From Panopea generosa (Eukaryota > Mollusca > Bivalvia > Adapedonta > Hiatellidae), in the NCBI GenBank assembly GCA_029582155.1, contig CM055908.1, forward strand, positions 23,459,757 through 23,523,756: DNA of 64,000 nucleotides, written 5' to 3'. The notes below the pieces were generated by a model that was given only the letters and a program-made list of their open reading frames with translations, searched no databases and was not told the DNA's origin. The translations under genes were made by a program, and so were the position numbers. How positions within the stretch are numbered: position 1 is the stretch's first letter; every line of letters begins with the position of its first letter. Positions 51,603 through 61,495 of the stretch are shown one piece after another.

Positions 51603-51773
51603 TTAAGTAATATTCAATAAGAAATGTGGCCCATCCTGTCTGCACGTGCACGGATAAACATCCTGGGCATACCGGATCCGCGTATCAATTATTACATACG
51701 ATATTTCTTCTCTCGTGACATCACACATACTGAAGACCAACACAATCAATAAAATAAAGGTGAAGGTCACCAT
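51603..51773 (-). CDS. Possible small secreted peptide, 56 residues (tentative)
   Basis: A single open frame beginning MVTFTFILLIVLVFSMC, which looks like a signal peptide, followed by a short mature part with one CTC motif (PCTCRQDGPH). No homology recognised and no splice or promoter support. It could be chance, or one exon of a larger gene. Confidence 0.25.
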   Translation of the reverse strand: MVTFTFILLIVLVFSMCDVTREEISYVIIDTRIRYAQDVYPCTCRQDGPHFLLNIT

Positions 51774-53553
51774 GATCTTATCTATTAAGGAAACACGTTT
51801 TTGTATAAGCAGTCGAAAAGCACGGACAGACTGTTTATGGCATGTTATATATATATATATATATATAATCACATTACTGTAAAGTTTATATCAATAGTCT
51901 TGCAAAACAAATATCATCAATTTTCTTTCGGGATACAGATAACATATCCCAAATCTTTAAACTATCACTAAATCCATACCACAGTCCTAATTAATACTTC
52001 TGAGTAGCAGCCATTTTCTAATTATTCGCTATAAATATCGAGTTTTCTAATCTGCACCGCAGCGAGTTCTCGTGGTAGTGCTCGTACTAAAGACTTACAA
52101 AATGGTACTAGAAGGGTTCTCGCTTGGTGCTCAGCATCAAGAGGATAGTTCCTGGTCTAGTCGAAAATGTTTCAGTATAGTGTGACTGGGTGGGGTATCA
52201 TATCATGTGTCTGCGGCATGATACTGGCATCGCTCAGAATACTGTTTCAAGTAGACACCGTCGCGATATGACTGAAACAATGTTGGAAGCGGTGCTTATC
52301 ACCACACAACAACGTCTCCCATCTGCAAACAAATCTCTGATTTTTCGATCTGGTTTTTTAAAACTGATACTCTGATGGTAATGAGATTTACAAGCAAAAC
52401 ATCCATAGTCAAGTTTCACTGTAAACCCTTTTATCTTAAACATATCAAGAGGTTTATCAAATATGTCAATGACGTATGCTTCTTTGATTCGCCCGCTAAC
52501 AGATCTTCCCTTTATTGTGCGACAAGTATTTAATATGTTTTATTTACTATAGCAATAAGCAGGAACTCAGCGGTGTTACAGCTTTAAGAGACACATCCAT
52601 AGAATGGGGTTGATTGTTCAAAATGTTAAGTGTAGGCAAAATAACCTCCTTTTACAAATTGGGAACATTTCCTTAATAACAAACATATTTTTGCATATCT
52701 ATACATCAACTAAAGTATATACATGCATATTAACAAACGAAATCACAAGAACAATCACTAACATGAGTTTAAAGAAATATTTATATTTTGAATGATTTAA
52801 AGTGCAAATTTCACCATACACAAAAGCACATAGTTTCCGAAACGTTAAAATAAATAATAAGTTAGATAAGCTTAATCCGTGTTTTGGACAAGAACCTCAT
52901 CTCTAACATATTAACAGTGAAATTAAAAAAATAACAATATGATTTTGAAGAAATGTATTTATTAATGATTGAAAAGTGCAAATTTCACCGTTTACATGTA
53001 ATATTGACCAATATTTTTTTTTTATTTTAGGTAGAATAATGTCTGTAAAAAATGCTGTAGAGAATTTACGAAATATTCAAATACGAAAGGTTGATGTAAT
53101 ATCGAAATATCGATAAAACGTGTAATGTATCAATAAATTGAGCTGACCAACTAACCCGCCCATTGTCCTATTGTTATGCAGTAAAGCGTTACATGATACA
53201 GAGTACAGGTATTGCTGAATTATAAAACTACGAAGCGCGTAAGGGACATAGCTATATTTATCCCGCCCTATTTCTGTGCACATTGTTTGAAACACGGACG
53301 CATTCATAAAATTAGTATAGATATATCAACCTGCCGATTGAGGATTGTTTTTTTCTGTGGAGGAAAATTTAGAGAGAAATCTCGTTGGTGTAAAGAAATA
53401 TATAATGCTTATACAAAATCTGGTGATATCCACTACAGAGTGTTAGCGTCACGTATAGTCATATTACTTATACATTTGGGATGTTAATACTCACTGATGA
53501 CTTGCTAGTGTCTCCAGGGGCACTATGCTACAAGCAACATTATACCATGCACA

Positions 53554-53979
53554 GTGGCCCATGTCGCGTCTGTCTTAACAGGAACAGAAACTACATCCAT
53601 AGCAACGTGCCTTAATGACAGTAAGCTATATACATCTTATTGCCAAAGGTTATTGGTTATTGCAAATGACGTGGAATTTAATCCAGGGCTATCGTCTGAG
53701 ACTCAGCAAATATTGGATGCTATTTCGAACTCAAATATGGAAATGTCAGATCAGCTTAATGAAGTTAAACATGAGGTAATGGCCATTAGGACAGAAATGT
53801 TGTCGGTTCGAAAAGATGTTGCAGATATAAGGGAGAACATTGCGAGCGTTGAATTGAAGCAAAGTGATCTCGAAAACAGATTTACGGAAATGGAGTCGAA
53901 ATTTGATAATCTTTCGTACGGGAATGAGATCATGGATTCTGAAATGCGTGCTATTGCATTGGAAAATGAAATAAAGTAA
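53554..53979 (+). pseudogene. LINE ORF1 remnant with 2A-like motif and coiled coil
   Basis: An open frame of about 141 residues. Near residue 40 the segment ANDVEFNPGLS resembles the 2A consensus D-V-E-x-N-P-G-P, with Leu instead of the last Pro. After that, a heptad-rich stretch (VKHEVMAIRTEMLSVRKDV) looks like the coiled coil of LINE ORF1 proteins. A stop at 53977 is followed in frame by MEMETRKNNLRVFGL, typical ORF1 continuation, so the protein is broken. Confidence 0.8.
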
Positions 53980-54490
53980 GAGCTAATTGAGAAGCTTGTA
54001 CGACAAATTGACTTCATGGAAATGGAAACCAGGAAAAACAATTTGAGAGTGTTTGGACTTACCGAATCTGAAAATGAATCTGATGAGTTATTAAAATCGA
54101 AAATAAAATCAAAAATTATGGATACCGCATATACAGGTGGAGACTATAGTTTAAGGATTTTGAAAGAAAATTGAAGTTGTTTTCGGTTAGGGCTGATCTG
54201 CGTGAAAAGGGTTTACGAATTTCTAGTGATCTTACGACACTGCAAAGGGAGAAATTAAATGAATTGAAAAGGTTTGTCCAATATGGCTATTTCAAAAAAT
54301 GGAAAATTAGAAATAATTACTCCCAAGGGTGATAATTAGTCTGATAAAAAAAGTGAAATCAAGGGTGTATAAAAGAAGAAAATTAAACAATATGAGCATG
54401 CCAGCTGCAAATAACGACATGAACATGGGTATAGAGATCGAAGTTGATGTTGAATAGGACAATGGTCAACGCCCACCACATTCTAAACTA

Positions 54491-55290
54491 AAAATACTAA
54501 CCTGGAACATTAACGGTTTAATTGACAAACTCGATGATACAGAGTTTATTGATTATTTGAGGCAGCATGATACCATATGATTTGTAGAAACTTGGATAAA
54601 CGACTTAACAGTAATTCAAAATGTTTTGCCTGAGTTTTTAAATTGTGTATGTTTAGCAAAAAGGTCACGAGCAGATGGTCGAAATATGGGTGGTGTTTTT
54701 TTTGTCAACAATTGCTTTTCAAATGTCGTCTCGAGAATCATGGATGATTTTGAATTCGGTCTTATACTTAAATTTGATAAAATCATTGTAAATATGCAAA
54801 CAAATTTTATACTGATGTGTTTATATTTGCCACCCGAAACTCTCCATTTTATTGAGATCTTAGTCAAAAGGGAATACAGTGTTTGGAAAGGTTACTTGTA
54901 AATAGTAGCAATTTACTTACAAATTGTAATATATTGTTATGTGGGGATTTAAACGCCCGAACAGGTGATTTTGATTAAACTGTTTCTATTAATGACATCA
55001 TTCGTGAATTTCAGGAGTATGTAAATATCTGTGATGATAACCATTGTCATAAGAGATATAACCAAGAAAATACAATAAACAAATTTGGTAGAGATCTATG
55101 TAAAGATATAACTTTCTAATTATAAAAAATTTTAATGGTAGATTAGGGTCTGATAAATTTCACAGTGGCTTTACATATATCAGTATACAGGAATATAGTA
55201 CTGTAGACTATTTTATTGCTACCAGAAACATATTTGATAGTGTTATTGATTTTAAAATAAAGACCAGGTCAGACAATGATCACTTGCCTG
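54491..55290 (+). pseudogene. LINE APE-type endonuclease remnant
   Basis: Recognisable pieces: ILTWNINGL (start of the domain), a stop, then FVETWI, GDLNARTGDFD, STVDYFIA and SDNDHLPV near the end, which are the usual endonuclease landmarks. At least two in-frame stops and frame changes are present. SDNDHLPV is followed directly by RT sequence, so the stretch between endonuclease and RT is deleted. Confidence 0.85.
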
Positions 55291-55299
55291 TGAACCGTT

Positions 55300-56324
55300 T
55301 TATGTGGCTTTTGTTGACTTTAAAAAAGCGTTTGACTCTAAATAATAGATCTAAATTGTATACACTGTCACAACAAATTCTAATTAAAGGCCATCTATTT
55401 CAGTCCATAAAAAGTATTTATCGATCCGTAAAAGCTAAAGTAAGAATCGGATCAACCTTTACAAAGTGTTTAATTGTCCACTTAGACGTAGAAAAGGCTG
55501 CAAGTTAAGCCCTTTATTATTTACATTTTTTATAAATGAATTAAATGTAACTGCTGCTAGCAGTGGTACAGATGGCATACAATTAAGTCCTGAAATCACT
55601 GAAATCTTTCCATTACATTTTGCTGACGATGTAGCATTAATTTTCGATACTGTTAGCGGTTTACAGCAACAACTAAATTATCTCCATCAGTACTCTCTGG
55701 ACTAGTTGTTGAATGTAAATGTAGGAAAAACAAAAACTGTTTAAAAACGGTGGCCAGTTAGCTAGGCGTTAAAATCGGTTTTATTATAATCATCAATAAG
55801 AAACAGTAAACGCTTTTTCCTATGTTGGTTTGCTACTTACAAGTAAACTATCACTTTATAAAATGTCTGAAAATATGGCAAATAAAGCTTAACGAGTTCT
55901 AATATCTGTTCTAAAAGGTGTGAATAATTACTACCTGCTTCAACTTTTTTTTAAAATAGCTGATACAAAAGTTTGTCCTGTATTAATGTATGGTGCTGAA
56001 TTGTGGGGTCTAGAACAACGTGATTGTGTTGAGCGTGAACATATCCATGCATGTAAAATATATATGAATGCACCATTTAGATCTTGTAATGCCGCATTTA
56101 TTGGGGACTGTGAGAGATATCCTATGTATATAGTAGTTGCTAAACGTTGTATTATCTTTTGGTTAAGAATATTGAGTTTACCAAATACTAGATATGTTAA
56201 AAAAGGTTATAATATGCTTAGATTATTTGACGAACAAGGGTACAAAAATAGGGTGTCTACTGTTCGTATGAATTTGTATAAAAATGGATTTGGTATAAAT
56301 AGACTTAAAGATCAATATATTTAA
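55300..56324 (+). pseudogene. LINE reverse transcriptase remnant (C-terminal part)
   Basis: Pieces: a KKRLTLNN-like relic of the first catalytic motif, SIYRSVKAKVRIG, RKGCKLSPLLFTFFINEL, then HFADDVALIF with the catalytic ADD, and a C-terminal part with CPVLMYGAELWGLEQRD at 55978 onward. Frameshifts near 55500 and stops near 55705-55900 break it. Confidence 0.85.
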
Positions 56325-56329
56325 AACCG

Positions 56330-57650
56330 GTATGCTGATTGCTCACAGAATAACAACGACAGCGTATGCATCAAATGTGACTTTTTGTCAATCTATTGTT
56401 TTTCCCACAATTTGCATTTCTATGTGTATTGATGTAAATAATATAAAACTTTATGATGGATGATTTATAAACACAAGTTTGAATCAACATTTAAAAGCGA
56501 TTACAATTTTATGTGTTTTATCAACTTATGTAGGCGTATACAATAATTATTATGATTTATAACGTGTTTGAATAACTTTAAGACAATGTTGTTTTCAAGT
56601 TTATACTGGAAAAGACCGAATATTAAAAACTTGTAGAACTTTTTAATATTTGTACGAATATAAAAAATCTAGGAATGTTTATTCATAAAACATTTCACCT
56701 TAGAACCAGTATTTTGTTCAACAATGTGCGTACTGAATAATATGAACTGCTGAAATAAATGTCGAGTTGTTGTAAAATTTAACCAAGCTAATACATAATA
56801 TTTAGAATGTAAAATGTTTCTTTAGACTAATAAGTTGGTCTCATTACAACCAGTGACAAGATCAACTACATGGGTATATGAACTTATTAATGAAATCTAG
56901 ATTGTAATGTTTATGTTCCATTGCTTGATCTTCAATGTATGTTTCGATATCGGACATGATCAATTCGATATAGATTTTACCTACAAGCTCATATTGTACA
57001 ACGTGTATGTTGAGTCTAATAAAATAAATTTTGTCATATATAAACTTATATAAATATACAGTCGAACAAAGCATGAAACTTCAATCTGCACAAGTGTTCA
57101 TGATATAATACATTAAGTGCTTTATGATATTGTATAGTATTATGTTTTATGATGTTTATTAGACTTTGTCGCCATATTTGTAATCATATTCATGTGACTA
57201 TTCCTCATGGGTCTCAGACCTTCTGGAAATAATGGAAATAAACGTGTCAAAACTTGCCAAACTATTTTCTTTTAAATCCGATTTACAAAACGGTTTGTTT
57301 ATAACTTTTTAGCAGTTAAAAGGAGATTGATATTGAAGAATCTTTATTTTCCATAACTATCTTTTATCGGAATATGTGTATCGTCTACTTATCCGGCGTT
57401 GTGTTTTATTCAATAACAGTGTTTTCACATATGGATCGGAAACTTTTCCGTCAAAAGTTACGTGATTGTTGTAATGTACGCTACAATTTATAGTCTCGCA
57501 ATATCAATTTGTTACTGTTTGTTACTGTTTCTGTTTGTGTTGCATTACATTGACTTAATTCGTGCCAAGCCCAACATTTATTCGTATATTAGGAGTGTAA
57601 TGTTTGGGACTAGAGCCCTTATGACCAGTTGATATTTATGTTAGTTCAAA
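56330..57650. other. No feature seen
   Basis: AT-rich sequence between the LINE and the next DNA transposon. No exon, tRNA-like sequence or clear repeat recognised. Confidence 0.4.
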
Positions 57651-57655
57651 TAATC

Positions 57656-58058
57656 ACAGTGGCGAACCCGCGTTATCAACGCTATGGATCTCAATTCAGG
57701 TAAGATCTTTGCTGATAACTTTCTCAATATTTCAGGAAGAAATACTAAACAAAGACGAATGCTTTCTATTGTTTGAGACGAACCATCGATTTTGCAAAAG
57801 GTGCAACGGTACATTTTGCGTATGGAGTAGTGCAATTTACAAAAATACATCATTGCACTTTTATATAAAAAAAATGCAAGTTGCTTTTTGGCCACTTGAT
57901 AGCCCCGATGGGTCATCTCTCTACAGAGATTTCTTTATTTCGTGACTTTTTTATGAAATATTAAGAATGTTGTCTGCAAAATTGTTACCCGAATCGAGCA
58001 TTTTTCCTCCGATTTCAACACCACTCAATAGCATTGGGTCACGTGGGTTCGCCACCGT
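57656..58058. mobile_element. Nonautonomous DNA transposon with inverted ends, about 400 bp
   Basis: Left end ACAGTGGCGAACCCGCGT, right end ACGTGGGTTCGCCACCGT; these pair as imperfect terminal repeats. The interior is non-coding and shared in part with 32127-32570. Confidence 0.8.
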
Positions 58059-60450
58059 AAATAACGATATCGGACTGGTTTTAATAATTGTGAGGTCTTG
58101 AATGCTACATCGACCGAGGTAACTCACTTCTATAAGTAGAGCACGTTCATAGATATGGTATTGCATTAATATTTTTAAATATGGACCGGATTACGCCACA
58201 GTCCGCACAATATTATTATAAGGCCTTATGTACGAAAATCTAAAAATATGTAAATGAAGTAGAGTATTTACTAGAAAACTTATCGCCTACTGGCTTGTTC
58301 TTTTGTAAAAAATGATCACCTGATCATTAACAATGGCATTTAGTAGATAAATACAAATAGAAATGTTGGAAATTCAATGAATAGATATTTCATCTGATAT
58401 CTTTAGAAAGTTTCACACTGGATACGTTGAAGGTTCAACAACAATAACAACATGCAAAAAAAAAGTCGTTTACCTCACGCACTCAACCACGTGCATTATG
58501 TTTCGCAACTAGTGTGAATATTATTCATTTAAAATTGATGTATGTTAGCAAGAAAGGTGAGCGTGAACCGGTGTAACGTTCAGCAGTATACTCACGTACA
58601 CTACATTATTACAGCTGCCCACTACTGTGTGCCTATAAAGTTTTGATCTATTATTATAATGGTTGACGTTTTTGTACAGTCAACTTCCCAATCCGGTTCG
58701 CAATGAATGATAAATAGTATTAACATTATCATACTGTTTTGTTGTAACTTTCGCACATCATTAATAAAACAAAAATAAAAACTATCATCGTAATTACGAC
58801 AGCTGTACAGCTGTAACAACATTGTAGCATTATTATAAGTTACTGAATGTGTATGGTGAAGTATTAGTTGGGACGAGGTGTTTTGGCTTTACTCCTTTAA
58901 ATCAAAGATATATTGTTTAAGACTGATACAATCAATGTGTGCATTACTACTGCAACGGTAAAAATGAACTGGAAAGATTAACTGCATTTCATTTTATATT
59001 GAAAACAATTGCAGATGGGCGGAACTAAAAGTACCAGTTTTCATTTCATTGGGTGCACGATCTTGTTTTGCTGGTGCGGCGTCATGTTGTCATGAGTGTC
59101 ACATGACGTTTGCATATTACATTGAATACGTTCAGTTTATAAAATAGTAAAATAGCATAACAGTTTTATCTAAAGCAGGGGGAGGGGGGGATAAAGTAAA
59201 TATAAGTATTAAAGGCACATTTTTTAGTTTTCATCGGTTTTTTGGGCTTCAAGTACATTAAACCAGCCCAATGTTTTTCATCACATGGTGTTTTTTATCT
59301 TTAATCTAATGAAAATTCAACGTCTAATACAGGTATTACCTAAGCTATTTCCACTTTTACGAACGTCGTTTTCTTTTATAAGATGGCGAAAAGTAGTTCC
59401 TACTTCCGTTCGGGTTGTTAAAGTTCCCGTTTAAAATCCATTTGTGCGGTATTATTATTATTATTTCACATTAATTTCAGTCTCTATGTCAAATTCCCAA
59501 TACCCGATCAGTCAATAATTTTTATTACTGCTCAGTAATATTGACCGGCCAAATTATAACACGTTCGAGACTTTATAAAAATTTATATATTTAAATAGCT
59601 TTTAATATCCTGTAAGGCACCCTGTACGATATTTAACAAATAAATCGTAGAGCGGTGTACCATACGAGTCTGGTACACTATGTTATACTATGTTAATTAT
59701 ACGTTTTTATGATACGCTTCCCGTTTTGATCACAGATAATTGCGTTCCAGTGACACAGGGCAAGTGTGTTTTTTATGGCACAGTACGGTATAGCCTTGAT
59801 CATGTTGGACGCTTGCTTTTCTTAAAGATGTGTTTGTCTGTGCTTATTAAATCTTACTTATGTTCAGAACAAATAGACCATTTCCGTGTGCACATATTAG
59901 CGGATGCTGTGGAACGTTCAACTGCAAAAAGTGTCAAGACATTTGTCTTTTAGAAAAGTAAGCGTCTTACATGGTCCAGACGAATAAATATAGGTAAACT
60001 TTGCATGCTAACCTTTAAACGTTTGATTCGTATGTACTGGTGCTACATAATCACGTTGTTTAATTTATCACAGAGAATATACCATATAGCTGTTGGAAAT
60101 AAATCGCCTTTCAATATGTACTCTTCCATATATTCCTGCCAAACTACCAATTTAACCAATATAAGCTGCGTTGAGTAGTGTTAAACAGCAGGTACATTTT
60201 GCTGCCTGGTTCCCTAAATTTAATTTATAATGCGCTAATATAAAATTGCGCCAGTTGCCAGTTATCTAAATTTGATAATGTTAGCAAATGTTTTATCGGT
60301 GGGGGTTAAAAAGGTACCTAAATATTAAATATTCTTTTATTTTTGTCATTGTTGAAATAAAGTTAGAAGAAATCATCATATGTTAACTTACCTTCGCTGA
60401 AATAGGGTCGTACCCAGAAGTAATAGCTGTTTTTTGTACACACAATATCT
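58059..60450. other. No gene seen
   Basis: Intergenic. A G-rich tract (AGGGGGAGGGGGGG type) lies near 59176. An 87-residue open frame at 59690-59953 has no recognisable features and is not called. Confidence 0.4.
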
Positions 60451-61110
60451 TAAATACCATGAGAGTATACCAGCAATATCCTAACAGTTACATCAAAATA
60501 CTCAACAAGACAAGCCATTATGTTAAATAACATGTGAGTATACCAGCACTATCTTAACAGTTACATAAAAATACTCAAAAAGACAAGCCATTATGTTAAA
60601 TAACATGAGAGTTTACCAGCAATATCCTAACAGTTACATAAAAATACTCAACAAGACAAGCCATTATGTTAAATAACATGTGAGTATACCAGCAATTTCC
60701 TAACAGTTACATAAAAATACTCAACAAGACAAGCCATTACGTTAAATAACTTGAGAGTTTACAAGCAACATCCTAACAGTTACATCAAAATACTCAACAA
60801 GACAAGCCACTAGCTTAAATAACACGTGAGTATACCAGCAATATCCTAACAGTTACATAAAAAGACTCAACAAGACAACCCATTATGATAAATATCATGA
60901 GAGTTTACCAGCAATATCCTAACAGTTACATAAAACTACTTAACAAGACAAGCCATTATCTTAAATAACACGTGAGTATACCAGCAATATCCTAACAGTT
61001 ACATAAAAATACTCAACAAGACAAGACATTATGTTAAATAACATGAGAGTTTACCAGCAATATCCTTATAGTTACATCAAAATACTCAACAAGATAAGCC
61101 ATTCCTTTTT
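60450..61110. repeat. 73 bp minisatellite with alternating (146 bp) unit types, about 9 copies
   Basis: Units with ACCAGCAATATCCTAACAGT and CTCAACAAGACAAGCCATTA. Unit starts at 60461, 60534, 60607 and 60680 are exactly 73 apart. The variants GAGAGTTTACC and GTGAGTATACC alternate along the array, so the larger repeat is 146 bp. It lies downstream of the glycosyltransferase gene. Confidence 0.92.
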
Positions 61111-61118
61111 AAGGAATC

Positions 61119-61124
61119 TTTATT
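61119..61124 (-). terminator. Possible polyadenylation signal AATAAA for the glycosyltransferase gene
   Basis: TTTATT on the plus strand reads AATAAA on the minus strand about 370 bases after the stop codon. It is the nearest such hexamer seen downstream. Confidence 0.4.
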
Positions 61125-61495
61125 AATTGAGCTGTATCAGATTTGGAATAGTTTAACAAATAATCCGTAGAATTCCAGTAAATATAAAGGTTACAGATTG
61201 AACGTTAAAGTTTGTTCTTACATCAATGCCACCATTATCAATTATAAGAATATAGAAACACTATAATCCGGGTATATTGCTGTTAATAAAAATATAAATT
61301 ATTCTATCTCTAAGTGTTCGTCTGTTTTTGATTGAATGTTCTTTTTATATCCTTAATATCTGATCTTGTACGTTTGAAGAAATAATGGGCGGTGAAAGAG
61401 CTGTGTGATATATTCTAGTTTTGTAACAAAGTCAACTGTTTCACATTATTCAGTTCCGTCATGTTCTTTCGGCGGTACCCCTGTTGGACCAATTA

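Larger units (their letters stand above)
50158..53490. other. Intergenic region upstream of the Rab24-like gene
   Basis: It should contain the Rab24-like promoter next to 50157. A family 4 SINE lies at 51270-51480, an (AT)n run at 51845-51867, and a short possible secreted-peptide frame at 51603-51773. No other feature could be supported. Confidence 0.45.
53500..56324 (+). mobile_element. Decayed non-LTR retrotransposon (LINE), internally deleted
   Basis: Contains in order an ORF1 remnant, an APE-type endonuclease and the C-terminal part of a reverse transcriptase, broken by stops and frameshifts. About the first half of the RT is missing. The clade (CR1/L2-like or similar) cannot be fixed by eye. 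The 3' end beyond 56324 is not clear. Confidence 0.9.

Noticed and set aside
57709..57945. Open frame with several Cys (FCKRCNGTFC) inside the 57656-58058 element
   Set aside because: It lies within a nonautonomous transposon whose relative at 32127 does not keep the frame; a zinc-finger reading is not supported.
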